Positions 23,786 through 32,150 of a DNA stretch of 64,000 bases are shown piece by piece. Where the stretch lies: the NCBI RefSeq assembly GCF_009936235.1, contig NZ_AP022314.1, positions 4,216,001 through 4,280,000 on the forward strand. Direction: 5' to 3'. The DNA is from Mycobacterium xenopi (lineage in GTDB: Bacteria; Actinomycetota; Actinomycetes; Mycobacteriales; Mycobacteriaceae). Numbering within the stretch: position 1 is the stretch's first letter; every line of letters begins with the position of its first letter. The translations under genes and the position numbers were made by a program. Under the pieces are notes generated by a model. The model was not told the DNA's origin and did not search any database. It saw nothing but the letters and a program-made list of their open reading frames with translations.

Positions 23786-24949
23786 CTACCCCCCAACCCT
23801 GAAGGCGCTCGTGAGCGACTGCTCAAGACGTTCGGCTGCCGCCACGGCCCGACCCTCCAAGGAGCGTACCAACTCAGGTTTGATAATGGGAGTGAGAGCT
23901 CGGCCGCGAATGTAATCGTCGAACGCTTCAGCCGTCGTCCACTTCGGGTGGTAGTCGAGTTCTTTGCGCATTCGGGTGGTGTCCATCACCCGCCCGAAGC
24001 TCAAGTAGTCGAGTTGTTCGCGATTGATCTCGGTGTAGCGATTAGCCCGTCTCAGCGAATCCAGCGCCCACAGCGCGAAACCGGGCACGGGTAGCGGAAT
24101 TCGGCCCGCTCGCCGGATCGCCTGCGAAAGCATGATGATGCCGTCTGCACCGATGTTGAAGGTGCCGGGCTTGCCGGCCAGAGCGGCGCGCTCCAGGGCG
24201 CCCAGTGCGTCTTGTTCATGCAGCAACTGCAGCCGCGCATCGCGGCCGACGATCGTCGGCACCAGCGGTCCAGCCAAGTAGCGCGAGAGCATGGTGTCCA
24301 TCGCGGGTCCGATCATGTTGGCCAACCGCAGGATCGTCACCGTGATATCGGGCCGGCGTCGAGCCAATCCGCGGGCGTACCCCTCGATATCGATGCTGTC
24401 CTTGGGAAAACCCTCACCGAAGGGGCGGCGGCTGCTGCTGTCCTCGGTGAACACGACCGGGTCATGGGCGCTGGACCCGTACACCTCCGACGTCGACTTC
24501 AGCACCACGCGGCGCACCGTCGGCGCCTTCTGGCAGGCCGCAAACAACTGCATCGCGCCCATCACGTTGATTTCCTTGAGCGCCGCGCCACCGCCGGCCC
24601 GGGGTGCATACGAGGCCGCCGCCGCGTGCACCACGGTGTCGACCTCGCCGTTTCGAATCACCTTGGTGATAAACGGGTTGCGGATGTCGGCTCGGACGAA
24701 TTCCGCGCGCCCCATCCGCCGCAGCATGTCCTTGCTGGGAGCAATCGCATCCACCGCGATGACGCGATGGATCGACGGGTTCTGCGCCAGCCGGGCGGTC
24801 AGGAAGCCGCCCAAGAATCGGCACGCACCGGTGATCAGCACGACCTTTGGGTGATGCACGGGGTCGCTGCCCGCGCCGTTTTTTGTGTCTGCGTTTCGGT
24901 CCATTCGGTGGCCTGGAGGGATGCCTGGGTGACCGTCCGCCGAATCCAC
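23786..24949 (-). CDS. galE2: GalE2-like NAD-dependent epimerase/dehydratase (extended SDR)
   Basis: 387-residue extended SDR. It has a Rossmann motif VVLITGACRFLGGFLTARLA, then FVRADIRNPFITKVI, DTVVHAAAASYAPR, VLKSTSEVYGSSAHDPVVF, RLANMIGPAMD and TFNIGADGIIMLSQAIR. The usual YxxxK catalytic pair is not evident: the tyrosine in DIEGYARGLARR has no lysine four residues on. UDP-glucose epimerase activity is therefore doubtful. It matches Rv0501 in order and sequence. An ATG at 24,904 is an alternative start. Followed by the PlsC-like gene 10 bp downstream. Confidence 0.88.
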   Translation of the reverse strand: MDSADGHPGIPPGHRMDRNADTKNGAGSDPVHHPKVVLITGACRFLGGFLTARLAQNPSIHRVIAVDAIAPSKDMLRRMGRAEFVRADIRNPFITKVIRNGEVDTVVHAAAASYAPRAGGGAALKEINVMGAMQLFAACQKAPTVRRVVLKSTSEVYGSSAHDPVVFTEDSSSRRPFGEGFPKDSIDIEGYARGLARRRPDITVTILRLANMIGPAMDTMLSRYLAGPLVPTIVGRDARLQLLHEQDALGALERAALAGKPGTFNIGADGIIMLSQAIRRAGRIPLPVPGFALWALDSLRRANRYTEINREQLDYLSFGRVMDTTRMRKELDYHPKWTTAEAFDDYIRGRALTPIIKPELVRSLEGRAVAAAERLEQSLTSAFRVGG

Positions 24950-25016
24950 TCCGTTAGCCTAGCGGGCTTCAGATACCACGGCGTTACTGCCGAGTGAAGC
25001 TCAGCGCGCCTGCAGT

Positions 25017-25118
25017 TTACTTACCGAGTTTTCTGCGCTGTACCCGCGTCCGACGCAGCAGTTTGCGGTGCTTCTTCTTCGACATTCGTTTGCGCCGCTT
25101 CTTGATTACTGAGCCCAT
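25017..25118 (-). CDS. bL37-type mycobacterial small ribosomal protein (AURKAIP1/COX24 domain)
   Basis: 33-residue highly basic protein, [20 protein letters not shown] and then [13 protein letters not shown]. This is the actinobacterial AURKAIP1/COX24-domain protein found as an extra 50S protein (bL37) in mycobacterial ribosomes, equal to Rv0500B. The ATG at 25,118 is chosen because only this part is conserved; the upstream open frame is noise. Confidence 0.9.
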
Positions 25119-25265
25119 GACCCCGCTATCTAAGTCCGCCTGGCGACAAGTCCAGTGCCGGCTAGTGAAATGACCCGGACACTTTACCGGCTGGCGGCTT
25201 GCAGCGAAAAACCGGCACTGGCGCAATCCCCTCGGCGCCCTTCGCGGCATGCCGGCGCGCTGGGG

Positions 25266-25529
25266 TCAGCCAGCGTCGAAGTACGAGGTCTCCAGCATGT
25301 CGTGTACGGCTTTGGCGTGCACCCGAAACGAGCGCCCGACCCGCACGGCGGGCAGCTCGCCGTTGTGCACCAGCCGGTAGACGGTCATCTTGCTGACCCG
25401 CATTAGCGCCGCCACCTCGGCCACAGTGAGAAATTGAGTTCTGGCCTGCTGGCCGTCGGAGGCGCCGGTGTCCCGCGCCGATTTACCGCCAGCTGAATCC
25501 CGCGCCGATGGCCCGTTGATAGACGTCAT
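25266..25529 (-). CDS. Excisionase-family (BldC/MerR-like) helix-turn-helix protein
   Basis: 87-residue DNA-binding protein. An N-terminal 30-residue polar tail precedes a winged HTH of the excisionase/BldC type: FLTVAEVAALMRVSKMTVYR, then VHNGELPAVRVGRSFRVHAK and the helix AVHDMLETSYFDAG. It matches Rv0500A by position between proC and the bL37 gene. Probable transcription factor; targets unknown. Confidence 0.88.
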   Translation of the reverse strand: MTSINGPSARDSAGGKSARDTGASDGQQARTQFLTVAEVAALMRVSKMTVYRLVHNGELPAVRVGRSFRVHAKAVHDMLETSYFDAG

Positions 25530-25668
25530 CGCAACCCAATCAGTCAGGCACGTGCAGTCCCACCGGCTTCCCCTCCGCTGGCACCCACACGTGCATACAG
25601 ATAAGGAGAATAGCGGGACTAGTGGGGTTACTGCGACGGGTGTGGGAAAATCTATGAAAATTGCCGAA

Positions 25669-26544
25669 TTACTCTGATGTGATTCTTAGCTGTTCAGCGC
25701 GGGTTTTTGCGGCCCACACCGCGGTGTCGACCGCGGCCCGCAACCCTGCGCGTTCCAGTTCGCGCAGCGCAGCCGCGGTGGTACCGCCGGGCGAGGTGAC
25801 CATCGCCCGCAGCTGCGCTGCCGTGGTGTCCGCCCGAAAGTCGCTCGGCGAATCGCCGGCGAGGCGACGTTCCTGCTCCATCCGCTCCAGCAGCATCGCC
25901 GCCGACCCGGCCATGGTCTGCGCCGCCAACTCGGTGGCCACAGCCCGGCTCAACCCCGCCCCGACCCCGGCGTCCACCAACGCTTCGACCATCAGAAAGA
26001 AATACGCCGGTCCCGAGCCGGACACCGCAGTCACCGCGTCCAGCTGGGCTTCGGGCACGGTGAGCACACCCCCAACCGAGCCGAACAGCGCGGAAACTTC
26101 CTCAAGCTGTTCAGGCGTGGCGAAGCGACCCGCGGCCAGCGCGCTCACCCCGGCGCCGACCAGCGAGGGCGCATTGGGCATCGCCCGGACGACGGGCGTG
26201 CCGGCCGGCAACCGCGATTCGAAGTAGCCTGTAGTAACTCCGGCCGCGACTGTCACGAAAACTTGTTCAGCAGAATCACTTTCGGCCTCGGCGGCTGCCT
26301 GGGCGATTTCTCCGAGCACCGATTCGACGTCGGCGGGCTTGACGGCGACGATCACGAATGTCGCGCTTTGGACCGCGTCGGTCACCGAGGTCACCCGCAC
26401 CGAGTAGCTGTCGGCCAGGTATCGGGCCCGGTCGGGCAACCGTTCGGCCACGACTAGGTCCTTGACCTGCCGGCCGGCCCGCAGCAGCCCCGACAGCAGG
26501 GCTTCGCCGATACTGCCGCCGCCGATGATCGCGATTCTGGGCAC
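25669..26544 (-). CDS. proC: Pyrroline-5-carboxylate reductase
   Basis: 291-residue NAD(P)H-dependent enzyme that catalyses the last step of proline synthesis. The N-terminal Rossmann motif is RIAIIGGGSIGEALLSGLLR, followed by VAVKPADVESVLGEI and VVRAMPNAPSLVGAG, and the C-terminal signature SGSGPAYFFLMVEALVDAG and TSPGGTTAAALRELERAG. The length is normal. A 55-bp minisatellite lies immediately upstream of its start, between it and the co-directional thioesterase gene. Confidence 0.96.
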   Translation of the reverse strand: MPRIAIIGGGSIGEALLSGLLRAGRQVKDLVVAERLPDRARYLADSYSVRVTSVTDAVQSATFVIVAVKPADVESVLGEIAQAAAEAESDSAEQVFVTVAAGVTTGYFESRLPAGTPVVRAMPNAPSLVGAGVSALAAGRFATPEQLEEVSALFGSVGGVLTVPEAQLDAVTAVSGSGPAYFFLMVEALVDAGVGAGLSRAVATELAAQTMAGSAAMLLERMEQERRLAGDSPSDFRADTTAAQLRAMVTSPGGTTAAALRELERAGLRAAVDTAVWAAKTRAEQLRITSE

Positions 26545-26573
26545 GGGTCAAAGCATGGCAGACCGGGCCCGGG

Positions 26574-26788
26574 CGATCGCAAGCGCGGCGAAGCCGGGCG
26601 CAGCGGGTCGCCCGCCGACGGGCTCCGGCGATCGCAAGCGCGGCGAAGCCGGGCGCAGCGGGTCGCCCGCCGACGGGCTCCGGCGATCGCAAGCGCGGCG
26701 AAGCCGGGCGCAGCGGGTCGCCCGCCGACGGGCTCCGGCGATCGCAAGCGCGGCGAAGCCGGGCGCAGCGGGTCGCCCGCCGACGGGC
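26574..26788. repeat. 55-bp minisatellite, 3.9 copies, in the proC leader
   Basis: Copies begin at 26,574, 26,629, 26,684 and 26,739; the last is 50 bp long. The unit starts CGATCGCAAGCGCGGCGAAG and ends GACGGGCTCCGG, and copies are identical. Each unit contains GGGCG...CGCCC that can form a stem. It fills the gap between the thioesterase stop (26,795) and the proC start (26,544), so it lies in the proC 5' region or the shared transcript. Confidence 0.96.
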
Positions 26789-26794
26789 CACGCT

Positions 26795-27610
26795 TTAACT
26801 CGCGGGAGGCACCATCGCCAGCTGGCGGGTCTGCACCACGATGCGGCCCTCGCAGTCGACGACGAGGTGGTCCTCGTCGAACCAGTCCTGCCCGATTTGC
26901 AGGCAGGTGCAGATCACCCGCAGCCATCCGTCGGCCGGTAGCCCACGCAGGTAGGCGGTCAGCTGCACGGTCGGCGCCCAGCCGGTGCGTCCCACAGCGA
27001 AACTTACCGGCGCCGAGACGTCCCCGCACATCAGCGCGAACAGCACGTCGGGTGCCGTCCCGCGCGGGCGCACCCACAGTTGGATCACCGGCGGGCGCCC
27101 GTCGGTGGGCTGCAGCGTCGACACATCCGGCCGCACATCACAGCCCTCGGCCAAATGCACCAGCCCGGCCAGCGGGTGGCCTGGACCGATCGGGGCGATG
27201 CCGGGCGGTGGCTCCGGTGCCATCAGGTCCAGCACCGGATTCGCCGACAACAACGGCGGTGCCAGGTGCTCGGGCTCGCCGAGGGTGACGACCGCGTGTA
27301 CGGCGGTGCGTTCGCCTTGGCTGAGTTCGACGTCGACAACGCCGATCCGGCGGCCGCGCTTGCGGATCGAGGTGGCCAGCCGCATCGGCCCGGGATCAGG
27401 CGCCCACAAAAAGCTGCCCGACACCGCCACGGGCTGGGCGGATCCGCCGTGCGCGGTGCGAGCTGCGTTGGCGCACAACGCCAGCATGGCACCGCCGTGC
27501 ACCTTCGGGCCGATGGTCCAATGCTTGTTGAGCTCCCCCTCGAATACCCGGCCGTTAGTTGACGTGGCAGCGACTTCACGCAGTTGCATCGCGGTGGTGA
27601 ACAAGCTCAT
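26795..27610 (-). CDS. Acyl-CoA thioesterase-like double hot-dog protein (Rv0499-like)
   Basis: 271-residue protein of the TesB-like thioesterase superfamily. The N-terminal hot-dog has NKHWTIGPKVHGGAMLALCA, SGSFLWAPDPGPMRLATSIR and KRGRRIGVVDVELSQGERTA; the C-terminal half repeats the fold around QLTAYLRGLPADGWLRVICT and EDHLVVDCEGRIVVQTRQLA. The ATG at 27,610 (MSLFTTAMQLREV) is chosen; upstream extension is non-conserved. The gene is 16 bp downstream of the TIM-barrel gene. The substrate is unknown. Confidence 0.8.
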   Translation of the reverse strand: MSLFTTAMQLREVAATSTNGRVFEGELNKHWTIGPKVHGGAMLALCANAARTAHGGSAQPVAVSGSFLWAPDPGPMRLATSIRKRGRRIGVVDVELSQGERTAVHAVVTLGEPEHLAPPLLSANPVLDLMAPEPPPGIAPIGPGHPLAGLVHLAEGCDVRPDVSTLQPTDGRPPVIQLWVRPRGTAPDVLFALMCGDVSAPVSFAVGRTGWAPTVQLTAYLRGLPADGWLRVICTCLQIGQDWFDEDHLVVDCEGRIVVQTRQLAMVPPAS

Positions 27611-27626
27611 CGAATTCCTCAAAACG

Positions 27627-28469
27627 TCAGCGCAACAAATGGGTTCGGGCGAACCGCAAAGATTCGGCCAGCATGGTCCGGCGCTCGTGCACCGAGCGTG
27701 CGCTCGATGTCGACACCTCAAGGATCACGTGGCCGGCGAAGTCGCCGTGGGCCAGCATCTGGCAAACCTCGACCGTGGGTTGCGAGCCGCGCCCAGGAAC
27801 CAGATGCTCGTCGACCGGCAACCCGTTGCCGTCGCAGAGATGCAAATGCACCAGACCCGAACCCATCCGCCGCGCCATGTCCAGCGCGTCACTGTGCGCC
27901 GTCGCGGTGTGCGACAGGTCGAGGGTGTAGTGAGCATGGTTGCCGTCCAACGGGTCGTAGGAGGGCGCGAACGCCGAAATCGCCGGGCCCGGACCACCGC
28001 CGCGCTTGCGCATCCGTTGCAGCGACTGTTCGGCGCGAAAGAACCGGTCCGCGCGAAACGGGAACATGTTTTCCACGGCCACCATCACGTCGCTGGACGC
28101 CTCCAGCTCGGCGATCTGCTCACGGAATCCCTCGGCGTAGCGCCGCTGCCAACGAAACGGTGGATGCACGACGACGGTTTGCGCACCCAGCTGTTCGGCG
28201 GCCCGAACGCTGCGCTCCAGCTTCGGGATCGGGTTGGCGCCCCAAACCCGCTGCGAGATCAGCAAGCACGGCGCGTGCACCGAAAGCACCGGCACACGAT
28301 AGCGATGCGCCAGCTTCTCCACCGCGTCGATGTCCTGGCTGACCGATTCGCCCCACACCATCAGCTCGACCCCGTCGTAGCCAAGTTGTGCGGCGTACTC
28401 GAAAGCGGCCTCGGTCCTCAACGGGTAGACCGAGGCCGTCGACAGACCGACCTTGATGGCTGGGCGCAC
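27627..28469 (-). CDS. Sugar-phosphate isomerase/epimerase-like TIM barrel protein (Rv0498-like)
   Basis: 280-residue xylose-isomerase-like TIM barrel. It starts at GTG 28,469 (RPAIKVGLSTASVYPL) and has YDGVELMVWGESVSQDI, VPVLSVHAPCLLISQRVWG, VVVHPPFRWQRRYAEGF, VAVENMFPFRADRFF, YTLDLSHTATA and LVHLHLCDGNGLPVDEHLVP, with the conserved H, E and D residues of metal-dependent members. Length equals that of Rv0498. It lies between the membrane-protein gene (17 bp) and the thioesterase gene (16 bp). Confidence 0.88.
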   Translation of the reverse strand: MRPAIKVGLSTASVYPLRTEAAFEYAAQLGYDGVELMVWGESVSQDIDAVEKLAHRYRVPVLSVHAPCLLISQRVWGANPIPKLERSVRAAEQLGAQTVVVHPPFRWQRRYAEGFREQIAELEASSDVMVAVENMFPFRADRFFRAEQSLQRMRKRGGGPGPAISAFAPSYDPLDGNHAHYTLDLSHTATAHSDALDMARRMGSGLVHLHLCDGNGLPVDEHLVPGRGSQPTVEVCQMLAHGDFAGHVILEVSTSSARSVHERRTMLAESLRFARTHLLR

Positions 28470-28486
28470 GCTAGTGTCAGCGGCTC

Positions 28487-29476
28487 CTAGCCCGACTGCA
28501 ACAGTGCCAACGGCCCCAGCGTGACCAATGCCCCGACTGCCACCGCGGTCAGCGTGCTGCCGATGTCCTCGGTCCGCCGGACCACCCTTACCCCCGCCAC
28601 CAGGCCGAGAATGACCAGCACCGACAAGACCAACGCCACAATGTTGTTCCACCGCCACAGCTGGTCGAACGCGATGAACAGCCCGGCGCCGAATGCCACC
28701 GCCAGGATCGATTGGACAACCACCAGTCCGCCGTGCAGCAACGCCTCGGTCTTGTTGGTCCAGGCATATGCGTACTCGTCGTGTTCGTCGACCTCGTCAG
28801 GGGTGTCGGCGTAGTGCTCGTCGAGCTCGTCGGCGTCGGGCAGTTCGGCCAGCCGCGACCCGGTGTGCCCATCCGCGGTCTTGCCGCTGAGCCGCGGGCC
28901 CGCGCCGCGCAGGTAGGACCGCACGTACGCGGAGTCCTCGTGTGCCGGCTCGGCTTCACGGACCTCGGTGTCCATCACGTCCACCGGTATCTCGGCATAG
29001 TCTTCCGGCGGGTCCGGGCTCATCCGCTCGGCGCCGGATTGCGGATCTGCCTCATCGTGGTCGGCGTCGCTGGGCGCGACCTGGCGAACCGGCCGCGGGT
29101 AGGGGCTGCGGCTCGGTCTGACGTCGCGGGCAGACAGCGGCGGGGATTCGGGCCAGCGCGGCTGCGGCTCCGACCAGTATTGGGTGCTGGAGCGCTCTTC
29201 GGCGCGCTGATCTGTGGGCGGCTCGGCGAGCCGGTCGGCTGCGGCGCTGCGCAGGGCACCCGTGGTGGGCTCGACGTGCTCGGTTTCGTCGTGGTGGTCG
29301 TCGTCGCGCACGACGGGGATCTCGCCGGTCAGTTCGGCGACGGTCACCGCCTCGCTGTTGTTGCGCCGACGGTGACGACGGCCGGCGGGTGGTGGCGCGC
29401 CGATGGTGCCGTTTTTGGCCAACAATTCGGCCACCGAGATCGGCCGGGTGCTGTGGCCCTCATGTGTTCCAGTCAT
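28487..29476 (-). CDS. Conserved membrane protein with long acidic N-terminal region (Rv0497-like)
   Basis: 329-residue protein. The first 240 residues are polar and low in hydrophobicity, with a basic patch AGRRHRRRNNS and many acidic and proline residues. Three hydrophobic segments follow: LLHGGLVVVQSILAVAFGAG, NIVALVLSVLVILGLVAGVR and a C-terminal LTAVAVGALVTLGPLALLQ. The ATG overlaps the ppx stop by 4 bp (ATGA), so it is coupled to the exopolyphosphatase gene. Function unknown. Confidence 0.85.
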   Translation of the reverse strand: MTGTHEGHSTRPISVAELLAKNGTIGAPPPAGRRHRRRNNSEAVTVAELTGEIPVVRDDDHHDETEHVEPTTGALRSAAADRLAEPPTDQRAEERSSTQYWSEPQPRWPESPPLSARDVRPSRSPYPRPVRQVAPSDADHDEADPQSGAERMSPDPPEDYAEIPVDVMDTEVREAEPAHEDSAYVRSYLRGAGPRLSGKTADGHTGSRLAELPDADELDEHYADTPDEVDEHDEYAYAWTNKTEALLHGGLVVVQSILAVAFGAGLFIAFDQLWRWNNIVALVLSVLVILGLVAGVRVVRRTEDIGSTLTAVAVGALVTLGPLALLQSG

Positions 29477-30492
29477 CGTGTGTCGCCTCTCGATCGGTCA
29501 ACCACAGCCCGATCAACTTGCTGGCTAACAGCATCCCCCACGGAAGTCTCCACTAGGGCGGTTCCGTCAGCTTCGCTGTCAAGTTTGCGCAAGATGAGAC
29601 CTTCGCGCAGTGCCCATGGGCAGATGTCCACCGTTTCTATCGACAGCGCACGCATGCTCGCCTCCGCCACCAGGGCTCCCGCCACGATCTGCGGTGCCCG
29701 CTCGGCGCTCACTCCTTCCAGTTCTGCACGGTCAGCGGTGGTCATCCTAGAGATGAAAGCTATGAGTTGTCTGAGGCCGTTGGCGGTCAGCGTCCGTTTG
29801 ACCCGGGGGCCGGCCGCTGACGGCGCCGCGCCGGTGAGACGGGCAAGCGAGCGAAACGTTTTCGACGTCGCCACCGCAAGGTCGGGGCTGCCGGCTTTCA
29901 GCACGATCGCGCTGGGTTCGGCCAGCTCGGTGTCGAGCCAATCGCGCAGCATGGCCACCCTTCGCCGGCCCGGCGGGTCGTCGGGCAGCCATTCGCGGGT
30001 CAGCCGCCCGGCGCCCAGCGGCAGCGACAGCGCGACGTCGGGTTCCTCGTCGACGCCGCTGGACAGCTCCAGGGAGCCGCCGCCGATGTCGAGGTTCACG
30101 ATCCGCCCCGCGCTCCAGCCGTACCAGCGGCGCACCGCCAGGAAGGTCAGCCGCGACTCGTCGACACCGCGCAGCACTTGCAGCTCGACTCCCGTTTCGG
30201 CGCGCACCCGGGCCAGCACGTCGTCGGAGTTTTTGGCGTCGCGAACCGCGGAGGTGGCAAAGGCCATCAACTCGGCGCAGCCCGAGCTGACCGCGATCTT
30301 GGCGAACTCGTCGATGGTCGAAATCAGTTTGTCGGCGCCCTTGCGGGTGATCTTGCCGGAGTTGTCGATGGCCTCGGCCAGCCGCAGCGTGGCCTTGGTC
30401 GAACTCATCGGCGTCGGGTGCCCGCCGCGACGAGCATCCACCACCAACAGATGAACCGTGTTGCTGCCCACGTCGAGCACACCCAACCGCAC
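29473..30492 (-). CDS. ppx1: Exopolyphosphatase / GppA-family phosphatase
   Basis: 339-residue Ppx/GppA family protein (Rv0496-like), which hydrolyses short-chain polyphosphate and acts on the pppGpp/polyP stress network. Actin-like ATPase motifs are visible: phosphate 1 LGVLDVGSNTVHLLVVDAR, the catalytic-glutamate region FATSAVRDAKNSDDVLARV, and phosphate 2 VNLDIGGGSLELSSG. It starts at GTG 30,492, and its stop overlaps the start of the membrane-protein gene. It is divergent from the Rv0495c-like gene with about 100 bp between starts. Confidence 0.92.
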   Translation of the reverse strand: MRLGVLDVGSNTVHLLVVDARRGGHPTPMSSTKATLRLAEAIDNSGKITRKGADKLISTIDEFAKIAVSSGCAELMAFATSAVRDAKNSDDVLARVRAETGVELQVLRGVDESRLTFLAVRRWYGWSAGRIVNLDIGGGSLELSSGVDEEPDVALSLPLGAGRLTREWLPDDPPGRRRVAMLRDWLDTELAEPSAIVLKAGSPDLAVATSKTFRSLARLTGAAPSAAGPRVKRTLTANGLRQLIAFISRMTTADRAELEGVSAERAPQIVAGALVAEASMRALSIETVDICPWALREGLILRKLDSEADGTALVETSVGDAVSQQVDRAVVDRSRGDTR

Positions 30493-30592
30493 GAGACAAC
30501 ATTACGTGGCGTCTAGGCAGGTGACGGCGTCAGGAGACGCGCGTCGTTCCGACGCGGCGCGTGACGTTGAGCGAAAGACATTTTCCTCTACG

Positions 30593-31387
30593 GTGGAGAC
30601 CGTGGCAGCCTCCCAGCCGGACCACCCGGGTGAGGTGGAGTTGGACTTCACCCGCGAATGGGTGGAGTTCTACGACCCGGACAATCCCGAGCATCTGATC
30701 GCCGCGGACCTCACCTGGTTGCTGTCGCGCTGGACGTGCGTGTTCGGCACCCCGGCCTGCCGGGGCACGGTGGCCGGACGCCCCAACGACGGGTGTTGCT
30801 CGCACGGAGCGTTTTTGTGCGACGACGACGACCGCGCCCGGCTCGACGACGCGGTGTCGAAGTTGACCGACAAGGAATGGCAATTCCGCGAACAAGGCCT
30901 GAGCCGCAAGGGCTATCTGGAACTTGACGAGCACGACGACGAACAGCAATGGCGCACGCGCAAATACAAGGGCGCGTGCATCTTCTTGAACCGGCCCGGG
31001 TTCAAAGGGGGCGCCGGGTGTGCGCTGCACATCAAGGCGCTCAAGCTCCGAGTGGCACCGTTGACCATGAAGCCCGACGTCTGCTGGCAATTGCCGATCC
31101 GGCGCAGCCAGGAATGGGTTACTCGGCCAGACGGCAGCGAAATCCTCAAGACCACCATCACCGAATACGACCGCCGCAGTTGGGGTCCCGGTGGTGCCGA
31201 CCTGCACTGGTTCTGCACCGGTGACCCCGCCGCCCACGTCGGCGCCAAGCAGGTCTGGGAAAGCCTCGCCGCGGAACTCACCGAACTAATCGGCGACAAG
31301 GCGTACGCCGAAATGGCGGCAATGTGCAAGCGGCGCAACCAGTTAGGACTCGTGGCCGTACACCCGGCAACCAGGGCGGCCGAATAG
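30593..31387 (+). CDS. Conserved actinobacterial protein with a cysteine cluster (Rv0495c-like)
   Basis: 264-residue protein of unknown function. A cysteine-rich stretch CVFGTPACRGTVAGRPNDGC and CSHGAFLCDDDDR near residues 45-80, and another CIFLNRPGF...GCALHIKALK near residue 130, suggest a metal site like those of YkgJ-type cysteine clusters. A tryptophan- and charge-rich part follows (SWGPGGADLHWFCTGDPAAH). The start is GTG 30,593, with a GTG three codons on as alternative; no clear ribosome-binding site. It converges on the GntR-type gene with 3 bp between stops. Confidence 0.8.
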   Translation: METVAASQPDHPGEVELDFTREWVEFYDPDNPEHLIAADLTWLLSRWTCVFGTPACRGTVAGRPNDGCCSHGAFLCDDDDRARLDDAVSKLTDKEWQFREQGLSRKGYLELDEHDDEQQWRTRKYKGACIFLNRPGFKGGAGCALHIKALKLRVAPLTMKPDVCWQLPIRRSQEWVTRPDGSEILKTTITEYDRRSWGPGGADLHWFCTGDPAAHVGAKQVWESLAAELTELIGDKAYAEMAAMCKRRNQLGLVAVHPATRAAE

Positions 31388-31390
31388 CGG

Positions 31391-32122
31391 CTAGCTCTCC
31401 GCTTCGCGGTACGTGGCCTTGTAGGACTCCACCATGCGTAGGGCGCTGGACTGCAGATAGGCTTCGACGCTGGTAGCGGCGGCCTTTGCATCGCGCGTTC
31501 CCACCGCCTCGGTGATTGCCCGCAGCTCGGCCAGGACCACGCCGCCGTCGTCGTAGGCCGCGGTGAGCTCGTGCTCCCGGCCCCCGAACGCCTGCTCCAC
31601 CCAGCGGTACAGCAGTCCCAGCGCGCGATTGCGGGTGGCGTGGACGAGCACGCGGAAGAAGGCGAGGTCGGCTTCCTGGCGCGCCCGCGCGGTATCGGCG
31701 TCTTGCACCGTCGTCAGCGCGGCGTGGAGCGACTTGACGTCGTCGGGGTTGGCGCGCTCGGCGGCGAGCCGGCCGATGGACGCGCCGAACGCCGCCCGCA
31801 GTTCGAGGATCTCCACCAAGAAGTCCGGTCCTAGCTTGCGCACCAGCGCCTCCACCACCGCCGGGTGGGTGAGACCGGTGGGGTCGCGGACCACGTTGCC
31901 GCTGCCGTGCCGGGCTTCGATCAGTCCCATGTGCTGCAGCCGCGCCAATCCCTGGCGCAGGGAGGTGCGGTTGACGCCAAATTGCTCGGCAAGCTCGCGC
32001 TCCGGGGGCAGCGTCGAGCCGGGCGGAAACGTCCCGTCGAGGATGGCGTCGGCGATCGACGTGGCGATCTGTTCGTCGAGGCGTTGCCGATCCGGCGGCG
32101 AAAACGGGGTTGACTGGTTCAT
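31391..32122 (-). CDS. GntR/FadR-family transcriptional regulator (Rv0494-like)
   Basis: 243-residue regulator. The N-terminal winged HTH is RQRLDEQIATSIADAILDG, PPGSTLPPERELAEQFGVNR and TSLRQGLARLQHMGLIEARH; the C-terminal FCD-type all-helical ligand domain runs from about residue 85 (FLVEILELRAAFGASIGRLA). Rv0494 of M. tuberculosis is described as a fatty-acid-responsive FadR homologue. I choose ATG 32,122 because an operator-like palindrome starts directly upstream and would fall inside the coding region if translation began at 32,152. It is divergent from a three-gene unit starting at 32,151, which is its likely target. Confidence 0.88.
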   Translation of the reverse strand: MNQSTPFSPPDRQRLDEQIATSIADAILDGTFPPGSTLPPERELAEQFGVNRTSLRQGLARLQHMGLIEARHGSGNVVRDPTGLTHPAVVEALVRKLGPDFLVEILELRAAFGASIGRLAAERANPDDVKSLHAALTTVQDADTARARQEADLAFFRVLVHATRNRALGLLYRWVEQAFGGREHELTAAYDDGGVVLAELRAITEAVGTRDAKAAATSVEAYLQSSALRMVESYKATYREAES

Positions 32123-32135
32123 TGGCTCAACCAAT
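32121..32135. promoter_or_regulatory. Palindromic operator at the regulator start codon; probable leaderless promoter
   Basis: ATTGGCTCAACCAAT is a perfect 5-bp inverted repeat with a 5-bp centre, like GntR-family operators. It touches the regulator's ATG. On the minus strand TATATT (32,133-32,138) lies about 11 nt before the ATG and could be a -10 element of a leaderless transcript. It also lies 15 bp before the ATG of the divergent gene, so one site could control both. Confidence 0.55.
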
Positions 32136-32150
32136 ATAGTGGACGCGACC

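Noticed and set aside
26574..26788. Possible CRISPR array
   Set aside because: The 55-bp units are directly adjacent with no unique spacers, and no cas genes are near. It is a minisatellite.
28712..30454. 580-codon plus-strand open frame across the ppx and membrane-protein genes
   Set aside because: High GC keeps antisense frames open; the minus strand has conserved Ppx motifs.
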